Origin: Calothrix sp. FI2-JRJ7
GTDB lineage: Bacteria > Cyanobacteriota > Cyanobacteriia > Cyanobacteriales > Nostocaceae
Assembly: GCA_019359675.1 (NCBI GenBank)
Contig: JAHHGX010000076.1
Span: 1-64,000 of the forward strand
Direction of reading: 5' to 3'
DNA: 64,000 bases
Shown here: one piece after another, positions 15,949-25,465 of the stretch
Layout: the number at the start of each line of letters is the position of its first letter
Position numbering within the stretch: the first letter of the stretch is position 1
Program-made: the position numbers and the translations under genes
The notes under the pieces: generated by a model
The model's input: only the letters and a program-made list of their open reading frames with translations
What the model was told of the DNA's origin: nothing
Databases searched by the model: none

Positions 15949-16719
15949 TCACTGTTTTGGTGGTTCTGCTGGTTTTGCTTGCGCTGCTGCTGTTTCTTCG
16001 GGTGTGAGTGGCATTAGCGCTTGTAGCTGGAAATTTGTAGAAATTTGGACTGGGCCAATCATTCGGATTGGTTTTCCTAGTGCGTCGTTAGCTACTTCTT
16101 GGTTGAGTTTTGAGTCGTAGTCTTTAACTAGCAATAATGGCTGTAATCGCTCGATATTGCGAAGAATTGACTGGGTTTGATCGTATGTACCCGTAAACTC
16201 AATGTTTATTTTGCTACGTTTTAATTTGCCGTTGACTAATGGGCCAAAAGTTCCATCGTTAATGATTTCAGTCTTTTGAGCGTCGGGTGTGTATTTCCGC
16301 ATTTTGGCTTTGACGGCGTTTCCTGGTAGCAAATCGTTACCTGATTCTACTAGTCGGTTCAAATCAATTAGCAGTGTGTCTAAGGTGTTTTCGTTGGCAA
16401 ATAAGCCTAATACCTGTGTTTGCTGAACTTTAGCTTGAGCTAGTTCTTTTTTTACACTGTCAATTTGTTTGATGCTGTCTTTTTTCTGCTGAATTTGACC
16501 TTGTAAGTCGGTTTGCTTGGTTTGCTGCTGTTGGAATGTTTCCCAACTTGGTAAAACCATGTTCATAACTACAAAAGCTGCTCCACCAAGTCCTAGCAGC
16601 CCGATTAAGATACCGCCGATTTTTGGTGTAAAAGTTATACCAAAAACGACGGGATACGGAGGGGCGGCTTCTTCAAACCCACCACCACCTTCAAAATCTA
16701 AATCTTCACTATAAGTCAT
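15949..16719 (-). CDS. pilO: Type IV pilus assembly protein PilO
   Basis: An inner-membrane alignment protein of the pilus machine that dimerises with PilN. It has a short cytoplasmic N-terminus, one membrane helix at about residues 33-55 (IGLLGLGGAAFVVMNMVL), a coiled coil at about 60-100, and a ferredoxin-like periplasmic domain. Its ATG overlaps the pilN stop by 4 bp, showing translational coupling. The C-terminus is Ala/Pro-rich. Confidence 0.9.
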   Translation of the reverse strand: MTYSEDLDFEGGGGFEEAAPPYPVVFGITFTPKIGGILIGLLGLGGAAFVVMNMVLPSWETFQQQQTKQTDLQGQIQQKKDSIKQIDSVKKELAQAKVQQTQVLGLFANENTLDTLLIDLNRLVESGNDLLPGNAVKAKMRKYTPDAQKTEIINDGTFGPLVNGKLKRSKINIEFTGTYDQTQSILRNIERLQPLLLVKDYDSKLNQEVANDALGKPIRMIGPVQISTNFQLQALMPLTPEETAAAQAKPAEPPKQ

Positions 16720-17498
16720 CGCTGAAGCGCTCCTGTTTGTTGCAAACTACGAATACGAGCCACTAGTCCAACTGTACCTTTTTGTTCTAATTCGCGCATT
16801 AGTTCGGATGCTGGAACATCACTCAGACTAGATTGGATAGTGTATTTCACTACCTTTGGTAGCTTTGCTCCTTGGGGGAGTCCACCTGGAGGCGCCGGAG
16901 CATCTGTTAACTCGGCGTTTGTGATTCGCACTTCTTTAGCTTTTAAAAATCGCGATTGTTGTAATGTCACTAAGAAATCGTTGACATCAGCAAATGTACG
17001 TGCGAATCCTCCAATTTCGATTGCTCCAGCTTGGCTTGGTTGTGGTTGTCCTGCTGGTGGAGGTGTTGATGCTGCCGCAGGCGCCGCTGCCGCAATATGT
17101 TTGACGTTATCCAACTGTACTGAGGCTGGAATACGTTCTCGAACATCCTGAAGTATGGCAGACCAAGGACGAATTTGGTCGAATACTGTTACCAGAGCTT
17201 GGGTTTCACTCTTAACTTGAGTGATTTCTTGTCTGATTTTATTAATATTCCCAATTTCAGCCTCCAATTTTTGGTTTTCTTGCTCTAATTGGGCAATATT
17301 TTGCTCTAATTGTTCGTTCTGCGATTGCAAAAACCACCAGCCAGTTCCAACTAGTGCCAATGTGAAAGCTGCAACTGCTCCACCAATGTACAAAGGAGTT
17401 AAATCCCCTGGTGACATAGGAGCTTTCTTGATTCTGGTGCCATCATTTTTTGGAGATGGCGCCCGGTCTTTGAGAAAATTAATATCTAAAGTGTACAT
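16716..17498 (-). CDS. pilN: Type IV pilus assembly protein PilN
   Basis: The protein carries the N-terminal PilM-binding motif YTLDINFLKDR (the INLL-type peptide). A membrane helix lies at about residues 36-58, then a coiled coil at about 65-110, then a periplasmic domain with an Ala/Pro-rich insertion near 135-155. It couples cytoplasmic PilM to PilO. The start lies 4 bp after the pilM stop and the end overlaps pilO, so the three genes form a tight operon. Confidence 0.92.
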   Translation of the reverse strand: MYTLDINFLKDRAPSPKNDGTRIKKAPMSPGDLTPLYIGGAVAAFTLALVGTGWWFLQSQNEQLEQNIAQLEQENQKLEAEIGNINKIRQEITQVKSETQALVTVFDQIRPWSAILQDVRERIPASVQLDNVKHIAAAAPAAASTPPPAGQPQPSQAGAIEIGGFARTFADVNDFLVTLQQSRFLKAKEVRITNAELTDAPAPPGGLPQGAKLPKVVKYTIQSSLSDVPASELMRELEQKGTVGLVARIRSLQQTGALQR

Positions 17499-17502
17499 TT
17501 GC

Positions 17503-18609
17503 TTATACCTCCCTCATTCCAAGACCCAGAACTATCCCTAGTCCAGGACGTTGCATTGTTGGGTATTTTTCATCGTCGATAGCAAGAGAATTGGCGCCAA
17601 CTGGGTCGATTTGGGTAGTAGGCAAACTCAAGCGTTGAGTAAAGAACTCATCCATCTGTGCTAGTCCACCACCAGGCCCTGCGAGCAATATTTGCGCCAC
17701 TTCTAGGTTTTCACTTTGATTCAAGTAGAAATCTATCGAACGACGCAATTCATCGGTAAGTTCTCCTAAAACCCTCATCATCGCTGCCATACCAGGGTTA
17801 ACAGCGGTTTGCCCAGTTTTACCACCATCCATTCCACTTGAAGGAATTGTCATCCCTTGTAAGAGTTCCATATCGCGCGATGCTGGTAAATTCATCGCAC
17901 GCGATAACGCCATTTGCATCTGATACGTACCAATTGGTACTGTTCGCGAGAACTGCGGTACACCATTGACAATAATGGCAATTTCCGTGCTGTCGAACTC
18001 AATATCAACTAACACAGCTGCTTCCTGTGGACCAAATTGCCGTAATTGTTCACGAATCGTCCGAATCAGCGCAAAACTGCTTATCTCTAGGACATCGACT
18101 TGTAACCCTGCCTGCTCAAATGTTCTGATATACGTATCAGTCACATCCTTGCGCGTTGCTACAAGTAATACCTGAACTTTTTCAATGCCATCTTCATCGA
18201 CAAAGTAACCAAGTTTCTGATAATCTACATCAGCTTCTTCACGAGGATATGGCAAATACAACCCAGCTTCGTGGTTAAGCACCATTTCTCGCAGTTCTTT
18301 ATCGTCTAACTCTGCTGGCACAGGTATTAGGCGCACAATAGAATCACGACCAGGTACGGCAGTTGCTACTCTAGAAACTTTGATTTTACTTTCGGCAAGT
18401 GCCTGCTGGATAATTTGTGCCATCGCTGGTGGGTCGGCAATTTGACCGTCAACGAAGACACCTTCGGGAACAGGAACCGATGCTAAAGCATCTAGTTTTA
18501 GACCTTGACGCTGTTTGCGAATACGGGCAATATTAACCCGTTGTGGCGCCAGCTCGATGCCCACCCCTTGATTAGATTTCCCAAATGGACTGTTAAAGCG
18601 TTTAAGCAC
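17503..18609 (-). CDS. pilM: Type IV pilus assembly ATPase-like protein PilM
   Basis: A cytoplasmic actin-like protein (FtsA fold) at the base of the pilus. Visible features are the N-terminal VGIELAPQRVNIARI strand pair, the VDIEFDSTEIAIIVNG phosphate-loop region, and ILLAGPGGGLAQMDEFF near the C-terminus. The 368 residues are normal for PilM. It is the first gene of pilMNOQ. Its upstream region is filled with repeats (18671-18785). Confidence 0.92.
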   Translation of the reverse strand: MLKRFNSPFGKSNQGVGIELAPQRVNIARIRKQRQGLKLDALASVPVPEGVFVDGQIADPPAMAQIIQQALAESKIKVSRVATAVPGRDSIVRLIPVPAELDDKELREMVLNHEAGLYLPYPREEADVDYQKLGYFVDEDGIEKVQVLLVATRKDVTDTYIRTFEQAGLQVDVLEISSFALIRTIREQLRQFGPQEAAVLVDIEFDSTEIAIIVNGVPQFSRTVPIGTYQMQMALSRAMNLPASRDMELLQGMTIPSSGMDGGKTGQTAVNPGMAAMMRVLGELTDELRRSIDFYLNQSENLEVAQILLAGPGGGLAQMDEFFTQRLSLPTTQIDPVGANSLAIDDEKYPTMQRPGLGIVLGLGMREV

Positions 18610-18670
18610 AGTTTTGACCGCAGAACTGAAGAACTATGAAATATTTTTATGATTAAAGTACGAACTATCC

Positions 18671-18785
18671 AGAAACCGGGTTTCTTTGTAAGGTCTACAT
18701 AAAAACAAACAATCTCGGAACAGAAACCCGGTTTCTTTGGTTTCTTTGTAGAACAGAAACCCGGTTTCTTTGGTTTCTTTGCTTT
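18671..18785. repeat. AGAAACCCGGTTTCT palindromes, three copies
   Basis: Copies at 18671-18685, 18722-18736 and 18755-18769 are joined by TTTGGTTTCTTTG units. They lie upstream of pilM. Similar palindromes are at 35971-36000, 40236-40302, 42468-42483, 51996-52027 and 52131-52145. A reverse open frame here encodes only the repeat (KKPGF) and is not a gene. Confidence 0.8.
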
Positions 18786-18897
18786 CAAATAATGATTTAG
18801 TTACACATACCCACTTACGAATTAATTTATTTAACCTATAATCACCGCAATTCTGATTCGTCTTTTACCCTTATTAACCCAAAAACCATCTCTTACA

Positions 18898-20202
18898 ATG
18901 ATTCCTGTCCAAAAGTTTAAAAAACTAACAGTGTGTGCCCTACTTGGCTTGTTGACAACCTGGATTGTCAGCTGTAGTACAGGCAACAGTGGTAACACTA
19001 GCAACCAAACCTCAGAAAGCGGCGCCAAAATTGAGTTTTGGACTATGTCGTTGAAACCAAAGTTTAACGACTACTTTCAAAACTTGATTACGAGTTTTGA
19101 ATCGCAAAATCAAGGTATAAAGGTTAATTGGGTAGATATACCTTGGGATGGGATGGAGAACAAAATCTTAACAGCTGTTTCCGCAAAAACGCCACCTGAT
19201 GTGGTGAATCTAAATCCTGGCTTCGCATCGCAATTAGCTGGACGAAACGCTTGGTTAGACTTAGACGCGAAAATTCCTGCTGATGTTCGTTCCTCCTATC
19301 TTCCCAACATATGGAAAGCGAGTACGTTAAACGGCAAGAGTTTCGGTATACCCTGGTACCTCACGACTCGGTTAACCATTTATAACACTGATTTATTAAA
19401 ACAGGCAGAGATAGCAAAAGTGCCCAGTACATATACTGAACTCGCACAAGTTGCTAAACAAATTAAAGACAAAACAGGTAAGTATGCCTTTTTTGTAACA
19501 TTTGTCCCACAAGATTCAGGGGAAGTACTTGAGTCTTTCGTACAAATGGGAGTAAACTTGCTGGATGCATCGAACAAAGCAGCCTTTAACACCCCCCAAG
19601 GCAAAGCAGCATTTCAGTACTGGGTAGACTTGTATAAAAACGGCTTACTTCCCAAAGAAGCACTTACGAAAGGACACCGACACGGCATAAACTTGTACCA
19701 GTCAGGAGAAACAGCAATGTTAACTTCTGGCCCAGAATTTCTTAAAACAATTGCCCAAAATGCGCCTAAAATAGCTCAAGCAAGTTCCATAGCACCTCAA
19801 CTTACAGGTGAAACAGGCAAGAAAAACGTCGCAGTCATGAACGTCGTTATCCCCCGCGACACCAAAAAACCTGACGCAGCAGTAAAATTTGCCCTATATC
19901 TAACCAACGACCAAAACCAATTAGCTTTTGCCAAAGCAGCCAACGTCTTACCCTCAACCGTAAAAGCATTAGCTGACAGCTACTTTAAAGAGGTACCAGC
20001 AAATGCTGAAACCTACGACAAAGCGCGCACTGTCAGTGCCACCCAACTACAACAAGCAGAAGTACTAACACCAACATTAAAGAACTTCAACGTTCTACAA
20101 AAAGCAATCTACGACAATCTCCAAGCAGCAATGCTAGATGAAAAAACCGTAGACCAAGCTATCGCTGATGCCGAAAAAGAATGGAATAGTCAACAAACTT
20201 AA
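18898..20202 (+). CDS. ABC transporter sugar-binding lipoprotein
   Basis: The protein has a family 1 extracellular solute-binding fold (434 residues) with a lipoprotein signal: basic start, hydrophobic core, and lipobox ending at Cys26 (TTWIVSC). The mature part begins IEFWTMSLKP and contains MLTSGPEFLKTIAQN, typical of sugar-binding proteins. It would capture a sugar or oligosaccharide in the periplasm for an ABC importer. No permease or ATPase gene adjoins it, so its partners must lie elsewhere. It is convergent with the MFS gene. Confidence 0.88.
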   Translation: MIPVQKFKKLTVCALLGLLTTWIVSCSTGNSGNTSNQTSESGAKIEFWTMSLKPKFNDYFQNLITSFESQNQGIKVNWVDIPWDGMENKILTAVSAKTPPDVVNLNPGFASQLAGRNAWLDLDAKIPADVRSSYLPNIWKASTLNGKSFGIPWYLTTRLTIYNTDLLKQAEIAKVPSTYTELAQVAKQIKDKTGKYAFFVTFVPQDSGEVLESFVQMGVNLLDASNKAAFNTPQGKAAFQYWVDLYKNGLLPKEALTKGHRHGINLYQSGETAMLTSGPEFLKTIAQNAPKIAQASSIAPQLTGETGKKNVAVMNVVIPRDTKKPDAAVKFALYLTNDQNQLAFAKAANVLPSTVKALADSYFKEVPANAETYDKARTVSATQLQQAEVLTPTLKNFNVLQKAIYDNLQAAMLDEKTVDQAIADAEKEWNSQQT

Positions 20203-20208
20203 AATTGC

Positions 20209-20279
20209 TCCCTCCTTATCAAGGGGGGCTAAAAATTTGCCAAACACAGTGAGGACGGGCAGGGATGCCCATCCCACAA
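20209..20279. repeat. Simple G-rich hairpin plus GACGGGCAGGGATGCCC palindrome
   Basis: CTCCCTCCTTATCAAGGGGGG followed by CTAAAAA is an uninterrupted form of the hairpin that carries the MITE at 4.2 kb and 33.4 kb. It is followed at 20253 by the 2258-type palindrome. It lies between two convergent genes. Confidence 0.7.
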
Positions 20280-20322
20280 GATTTCATAACCTATAGATTA
20301 ATATCTCATCAGATTAAATAAT

Positions 20323-21489
20323 TTATTTCCACCGCATCAACATAACCACAGTAATCAAACTCATCACCAACATCATCACAGCTCCTGCGCCATAAGTTGC
20401 ACTCAAACCAACTTTCAAACTCAAAGGTTGACTAATCAAAGGAGAACAAAATTGTCCCAGAAAAAAGCTAGTCGTCAACCCACCTAAAACTCGTCCCCGC
20501 GCCATCGGAGGTATTATAGAAGTAAGGCAAAAATTCATATTCGGCATCAGCGCTCCAAGCCCCAAACCCGTAATTGCCAACCCACCCATTACAACCGGAA
20601 AACTTTTTGCCAAACTAATAAACCCATATCCAACAGCAATATTTAGAAAAGCGATTGCATAAATACTTAAAAAACTAAAACGTGATTTTATACGTTGATA
20701 AAGTAATGAAGTTACCGCCGAAAAAAACGTGGCAAAAGCAATTGCCAATCCACTCTGAGACGCATTTGCATTCACCAAATCTTTCAGATAAAACGGCAAC
20801 TGCACTGGTATCATATAAAACACTATTTGCGATAAAAATGCCGCAATATAAGTAGTAGCTATTACAGCTATCGGTAACTTTGTTATAATTTCTTCACTTG
20901 TAATATCACCAGAATTATTTTTTATCGGCTCAGGCAATAAAAAAACAACACAGGGAATTAAAATTAAAGCAACTAAATAAATTAAAAACGGCAACCGCCA
21001 ATTAACATCAGCCAAAAAGCCACCAAACGTCAGAAATACAACTCCTCCTAATGCCATAAACGCAGCTTGTAAACCGAGAAACTGTCCTCGTGCGGCGCCT
21101 ACATAATAATCAGCAATTAAAGCAGTAGCTGTCACCATAACTCCTGCCACACTCATCCCTAACAAAGCACGTCCAACTAAAATAAACCCTAAAGAATCTA
21201 ACCACAACCCAGAACTTCCAGCTATACCATATATTGCTAAAGCAACTGTTAATAATGGCTTGCGTCCAAACTTGTCAATTAGTACACCAACAACAGGGGC
21301 GCCAATAGCAATAAATAAAGCAGGCGCCGTTAAAACTAACCTCACAACAAAATCAGCATTATTAACCGATGCAAAAAATTGCCGCATCGCGGGTAATGAT
21401 GGGGCAATAGTGGCGCCTGCCATAACTGTAAGCGTACTAACAAACAGTAAAGTCAAACGAACAGGTAGCGCATTTACTGGTTTATTCAT
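20323..21489 (-). CDS. MFS transporter
   Basis: The 388-residue protein has about 12 hydrophobic helices and the family motif A region GVLIDKFGRKPLLTVAL (G-x-L-x-D-x-x-GRK). A second copy after helix 6 is weak. The pattern resembles drug or metabolite efflux permeases with 12 helices. The substrate cannot be told from sequence. The product lies in the inner membrane. Confidence 0.85.
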   Translation of the reverse strand: MNKPVNALPVRLTLLFVSTLTVMAGATIAPSLPAMRQFFASVNNADFVVRLVLTAPALFIAIGAPVVGVLIDKFGRKPLLTVALAIYGIAGSSGLWLDSLGFILVGRALLGMSVAGVMVTATALIADYYVGAARGQFLGLQAAFMALGGVVFLTFGGFLADVNWRLPFLIYLVALILIPCVVFLLPEPIKNNSGDITSEEIITKLPIAVIATTYIAAFLSQIVFYMIPVQLPFYLKDLVNANASQSGLAIAFATFFSAVTSLLYQRIKSRFSFLSIYAIAFLNIAVGYGFISLAKSFPVVMGGLAITGLGLGALMPNMNFCLTSIIPPMARGRVLGGLTTSFFLGQFCSPLISQPLSLKVGLSATYGAGAVMMLVMSLITVVMLMRWK

Positions 21490-21511
21490 TTTTGGCTATG
21501 CCTTGCGTATC

Positions 21512-21907
21512 CTACGTTGTTTCTGTCATTAAGCTTTGAAATTTAGCTTCATCAAAGTTAATACCCCGACGAGCAAAATACTTTTGAATATTAATTTCAA
21601 CGAACAAATCCTTAAGCTCATCAGCAATTTCTTGGGGTGGATTTCCTGACAATGCAATTGCCATTAAACGCTCTGCTGTATTTATTTCGCCACAATCAAT
21701 GGCTAACGAAGCGGCACTTCTATATAATATCGAACGAGCTGGCTCAACTTCTACATTATTTACTAATAACGAAGCTGCTTCTGTTTCCTTGGCAAAAGCC
21801 TGCCTAAATAATTCTTGACAATTAATTAGATCACCTCTAAGTTTCGCAACCTCTGCCATTTCTGCCAAATCCATTGCCTGTTGATGCAACTGTTGAATCT
21901 GACTCAT
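21512..21907 (-). CDS. Small helical (TPR-like) protein linked to folC
   Basis: A 131-residue, all-helical acidic protein: LHQQAMDLAEMAEVAKLRGD then SAASLAIDCGEINTAERLMA suggest TPR-like helix pairs. I do not recognise a family. Its ATG overlaps the stop of the preceding 180-residue gene by 4 bp, so the two are translationally coupled and probably act together. Confidence 0.65.
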   Translation of the reverse strand: MSQIQQLHQQAMDLAEMAEVAKLRGDLINCQELFRQAFAKETEAASLLVNNVEVEPARSILYRSAASLAIDCGEINTAERLMAIALSGNPPQEIADELKDLFVEINIQKYFARRGINFDEAKFQSLMTETT

Positions 21908-22446
21908 TTTTCCACCACATATGCTAAAGGATTACCAAACTCGACAACCACTATATAAGCTGGGAACTCACCATCGCTTGGGCTGACTTGCTCTACTTTA
22001 AGTTTAACTCTAGTTTTAATTCTGCTATCATCCCCTTTGCGTATACCAGAAACTTCCAAGCGCACAGTTTGCTCGAACGGGATGTCATCGCTGTTTGTTT
22101 TTTTCCCCAACCAGTAATCAAACCCAGTCCCTTTACGGGAACGTTGAATAACTGTACAGTCTGTAAGTTGCTGTATAACCAGGAAAGCTGTCCCATAAGC
22201 CGCTTGCTCTGTTGTATATTCTTTATCATTCCAGCATCGTAGCATTTGGTCTGTAACGTCTTGCCAGTAAAGTTGGAAAGAATCTGTAAAATCTCCTTTA
22301 ATTGTAATTATTACACCCTGACTATGCCCCTGGTCAGTTAGGCAAATTGCACAAGCTTCTGCCAATGTAATACCAAATGCTGGAGTGATAGCAGGTAATC
22401 CCTGTTGGAGGTCAGTTACTACTAATTTTTTAATTGGAGGATTCAT
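21904..22446 (-). CDS. Unknown protein coupled to folC and a helical partner
   Basis: The product is 180 residues. The N-terminal part has LAEACAICLTDQGHSQGVII and a domain with FQLYWQDVTDQMLRCWNDKE; the C-terminal part is beta-rich (QTVRLEVSGIRK then KTRVKLKVEQVS). No known motif is visible. It overlaps folC by 17 bp at its start and the 131-residue gene by 4 bp at its end, giving a three-gene operon. A toxin or effector/chaperone pair is possible, but there is no direct evidence. Confidence 0.6.
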   Translation of the reverse strand: MNPPIKKLVVTDLQQGLPAITPAFGITLAEACAICLTDQGHSQGVIITIKGDFTDSFQLYWQDVTDQMLRCWNDKEYTTEQAAYGTAFLVIQQLTDCTVIQRSRKGTGFDYWLGKKTNSDDIPFEQTVRLEVSGIRKGDDSRIKTRVKLKVEQVSPSDGEFPAYIVVVEFGNPLAYVVEK

Positions 22447-23755
22447 TAAAGTCTTTTGTTCCTAAAAAGTGACCAATTAAATACAGCGAACCGCACAGAA
22501 CTACTAAATCTTTCGGCGCCTTATCTGTAAAATTATCAAAGTCAAAATAATTTAGTTCAGGTAAGGCAAAAGCAGCATTAAGTGCTGATTGTAAATTTGT
22601 ATAAGTTTGGCAACTTTTTAATGGGCAAATTTGATTAGCAAGTTGTGCTAACTCTTCAGGTTTTGCTGAACTATGGTCAGGTACTGGCACTATATATAAT
22701 AGTTCATTCGGTCGTAATAATGCTTTAAATACTTCGTCGTGTTCTTTGGTCGAAAGCATCCCTATTACCCAACTCACTGATTTGAGATTTAGAGAATCTA
22801 TGTAATTACGTAATACTACAGCAGCAGCTGGATTATGGGCGCCATCAAGCAGTAATTTATAGTTTGTGTTGTTGTATTGCCACTGAGTCCACTGCATTCG
22901 ACCCAGCCATTTTGTTTTTGCCATTCCCCGAATAATGGCGCCTTCTGTAATTTGCCAGCCTTGTTTCTGTAAAATTTCTAATGCGGCTAATGCAAGGGCA
23001 GAATTAAATAGCTGAATTTGTCCTGCTAATGCCAAAGGATATTTAATTGGTTTTGACTCAAAGATTGATGAATATTGTCCCCATCCTTCATCTAGTTGCG
23101 AAGCGGGTTGCGGTACATAAGTAGGAGAATCTAGTTTTTGAGCGCGCGTCAGCACTACTTCTTTGGCATCAAGCGGTAATTGTCCCACTACTACAGGACA
23201 ACCAGCTTTGATAATTCCTGCTTTTTCGCGCGCGATGTCAGCAACAGTCGGGCCAAGCTGCTGCCAATGTTCTCTACTTATAGATGTAATTATAGATACC
23301 AATGGTTGAGGACTAACATTAGTCGCATCTAGGCGCCCTCCCAACCCAACTTCAAAAATGGCAATATCAACGTTGGCTTGTGCAAAATATAACCAAGCGG
23401 CTGCGGTAATTACTTCAAACTGTGTGGGTGATTCTTCATTCGGGTCAATTTTGGCTTGTACTTGAAGTATCACACTAGATAAATCTTGCTTTGATATTGG
23501 TTCTTGGTTTAGGGTAATACGCTCTGTCCAATCAACAAGATGAGGAGAAGTATAGCGTCCTGTTCGATAACCTGCTTCTGTAAGAACCGAAGACAGGTAA
23601 GCACAAACTGAACCTTTACCGTTAGTTCCCGCTACGTGAATAAATGGAACTTTTAGGTGAGGATTTCCTAAGTTATTTAAAAGCTTATGTATTCTTTGGA
23701 GTCCTAGATGTACCCCAAAGCGTTGGAATGGTTTGATTATGGCGTCGATGTTCAC
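22430..23755 (-). CDS. folC: Bifunctional folylpolyglutamate/dihydrofolate synthase
   Basis: A Mur-ligase-type enzyme that adds glutamate to dihydropteroate or tetrahydrofolate. It shows the P-loop GTNGKGSVCAYLSS near residue 43, the family signature FEVGLGGRLDATN, and a C-terminal LLDGAHNPAAAVVL block. The 441 residues are normal. It heads an operon with two unknown genes. Confidence 0.94.
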   Translation of the reverse strand: MNIDAIIKPFQRFGVHLGLQRIHKLLNNLGNPHLKVPFIHVAGTNGKGSVCAYLSSVLTEAGYRTGRYTSPHLVDWTERITLNQEPISKQDLSSVILQVQAKIDPNEESPTQFEVITAAAWLYFAQANVDIAIFEVGLGGRLDATNVSPQPLVSIITSISREHWQQLGPTVADIAREKAGIIKAGCPVVVGQLPLDAKEVVLTRAQKLDSPTYVPQPASQLDEGWGQYSSIFESKPIKYPLALAGQIQLFNSALALAALEILQKQGWQITEGAIIRGMAKTKWLGRMQWTQWQYNNTNYKLLLDGAHNPAAAVVLRNYIDSLNLKSVSWVIGMLSTKEHDEVFKALLRPNELLYIVPVPDHSSAKPEELAQLANQICPLKSCQTYTNLQSALNAAFALPELNYFDFDNFTDKAPKDLVVLCGSLYLIGHFLGTKDFNESSN

Positions 23756-23800
23756 AATTTATAATGAATGCCCACAGGCGAAGAACCTGGGGCTTTGATT

Positions 23801-23926
23801 TTATGCTTCTCTGTTCAAAAAGGCTTGAACCTGTCTTAATGCAGCCGCTCCGATGTTGAATGCAGCCCAACCTGCTGCAACTGCGATAGGCGCCAACACT
23901 ACTGCTACACGATAATCGATATCCAT
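23801..23926 (-). CDS. psbY: Photosystem II protein PsbY
   Basis: The 41-residue product reads [20 protein letters not shown] then [20 protein letters not shown], the conserved PsbY sequence. PsbY is a one-helix subunit at the edge of photosystem II near cytochrome b559. The start is supported by GAGGGG about 8 nt upstream. It is shorter than the open-frame cut-off often used, so it is easily missed in annotation. Confidence 0.93.
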   Translation of the reverse strand: MDIDYRVAVVLAPIAVAAGWAAFNIGAAALRQVQAFLNREA

Positions 23927-24040
23927 TATAAAGTCCCCTCTTTTAAGTTAAAGATTTAAGTTTTGTCAATTCTTCTCATTTTATTTTTAGCTAAAATGGT
24001 AAATTTTTCAAATTCTTCCTCGGTTTTATGTAAAGAATAT

Positions 24041-24568
24041 TTACAATTTCCTAAAATCCAGGTCTATTCCTTTACCTGCGTGTACCAAAGCTAACTTTTT
24101 GTAACGTTCGGCGTGTTCGATTAATTCTGCTGCTTCAGAAGAAGAAACCTCACGCACGACTTTTCCGGGAACTCCCATCACGAGTGACTGCGGTGGTACA
24201 TTTTTGGTTACAACAGCACCAGCACCAATAATACTACCCGCTCCGACCCTTACACCATCCAAAACAATGGCGCCAATGCCAATTAAACAGCCCCGCTCAA
24301 TATAAGCTGAGTGAACTACCGCACGATGCCCAACGGTAACATAGTCTTCTAATATCGTTGGCTTTCCTGGGTCACCATGCAAAATGGCTCCGTCCTGAAT
24401 GTTCGTACATTCGCCAATTTCAATTCGCTCGACATCTCCCCGCACTACGGCAGAGTACCAAATGCTCGCACCTGCTTTCACTGTTACAGAACCAATAACC
24501 GAAGCAGTAGGAGCGACGAAAGAAGCTTGAGAAATGTCGCTTAAAGACCAGTAGGAAGATGTTGACAC
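24041..24568 (-). CDS. Gamma-class carbonic anhydrase-like hexapeptide protein
   Basis: A left-handed beta-helix protein of 175 residues: SVIGSVTVKAGASIWYSAVV then RGDVERIEIGECTNIQDGAI. The family includes CcmM N-terminal, YrdA and PaaY-type proteins. Candidate zinc ligands are H in GDPGKPTILEDYVTVGHRAVVH-type positions (VGHRAVVHSA), and H in AILHGDP. Enzyme activity cannot be confirmed from sequence, since many members are inactive or act as thioesterases. Confidence 0.85.
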   Translation of the reverse strand: MSTSSYWSLSDISQASFVAPTASVIGSVTVKAGASIWYSAVVRGDVERIEIGECTNIQDGAILHGDPGKPTILEDYVTVGHRAVVHSAYIERGCLIGIGAIVLDGVRVGAGSIIGAGAVVTKNVPPQSLVMGVPGKVVREVSSSEAAELIEHAERYKKLALVHAGKGIDLDFRKL

Positions 24569-24845
24569 GATAGAATATAGGTAAATTAAGGAACGAAAGT
24601 GCTGATAGCCAAGTGGAAAGAATCAGTTATAAGTATTAGATTATAGTTTTTATTTGTAAATCTAAACTTAAAGCTAAGAACTGACGAACCAAAACCATGA
24701 AATGCTATATGTGTGTTACATTCGCAACTTCTTCCACCCTAGTTCATTACTTTTATATTGGTGATTATGCTTATGTAGTAAGTTAAAAATAGAACTAGTA
24801 TTATTCAATACTGGTGATTAACTGGTGATAAAAAAATATGTTTAA

Positions 24846-25367
24846 ATGCACTTCATGATGAACTCAGCTTTGCAGTACCCAATATTTGGTCCCGAAATTC
24901 AGTGTCCTCATTGCCGTCAAACTATTCCGGCACTGACACTTACTGACACCTATTTGTGCCCTCGACATGGTGCATTTGAAGCCAACCCCAAAACAGGAGA
25001 ACTGATCCATCTCCAGTCAGGACGACACTGGCGCCGATGGAACAACGAATGGTATCGCCAGCACACGCACCCAGATGGAATTCGTTTTGAAATTCATGAA
25101 GCCTTGGACAAACTTTATACACAAGGTTATCGGGCAACGCGAGTTGTTATCGCCCGACGTTATCAGGAATTAATGGGTGGGTATTTAGAGCGAAGTACTC
25201 CCTGGCGTTCTGGACAGTCAGAAGGAGCATCTGCACGACTTTACGGTTTACCCGTAGAGTTCAGCCCCGACCCAGATACTGAACCTTGTTGGGAAGTTAT
25301 TAATTTTGATTTAGAAAAAGAACCAGGAGTCCCTGTTAGGTATCCGTACTTCCGGTTGTTTGAATAA
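24846..25367 (+). CDS. TIGR02652 family cyanobacterial protein
   Basis: The protein begins MNSALQYPIFGPEIQCPHCR, with a zinc-ribbon-like pair CPHC ... CPRHG at about residues 20-42. A conserved WRRWNNEWYRQHTHPDGIRF core follows, and the end is YPYFRLFE. This is the conserved TIGR02652 family of cyanobacteria, whose function is unknown. Three in-frame ATGs occur at 24846, 24855 and 24858; the last fits the family N-terminus best. Confidence 0.8.
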   Translation: MHFMMNSALQYPIFGPEIQCPHCRQTIPALTLTDTYLCPRHGAFEANPKTGELIHLQSGRHWRRWNNEWYRQHTHPDGIRFEIHEALDKLYTQGYRATRVVIARRYQELMGGYLERSTPWRSGQSEGASARLYGLPVEFSPDPDTEPCWEVINFDLEKEPGVPVRYPYFRLFE

Positions 25368-25370
25368 GCT

Positions 25371-25460
25371 GGTGCGTGACGTAAGTGCGTGAGGTAAGGT
25401 GCGTGACGCCACCAGATTATTCGTTTTGTTTCACAATTGTAATAGCGTCACGCACCCTAC
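25371..25460. repeat. GGTGCGTGACGCCAC palindrome, copy 3 (compound)
   Basis: Three partial left arms (25371, 25385, 25398) precede one right arm (TAGCGTCACGCACC at 25443-25456). The pairing 25398 with 25456 has one mismatch. This suggests repeated expansion of one arm. Confidence 0.75.
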
Positions 25461-25465
25461 TTATT

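Noticed and set aside
18498-18788. Reverse open frame with repeated KKPGFCS units, resembling a repeat protein
   Set aside because: It is generated by three AGAAACCCGGTTTCT intergenic palindromes overlapping the pilM start; the pilM frame is the real gene.
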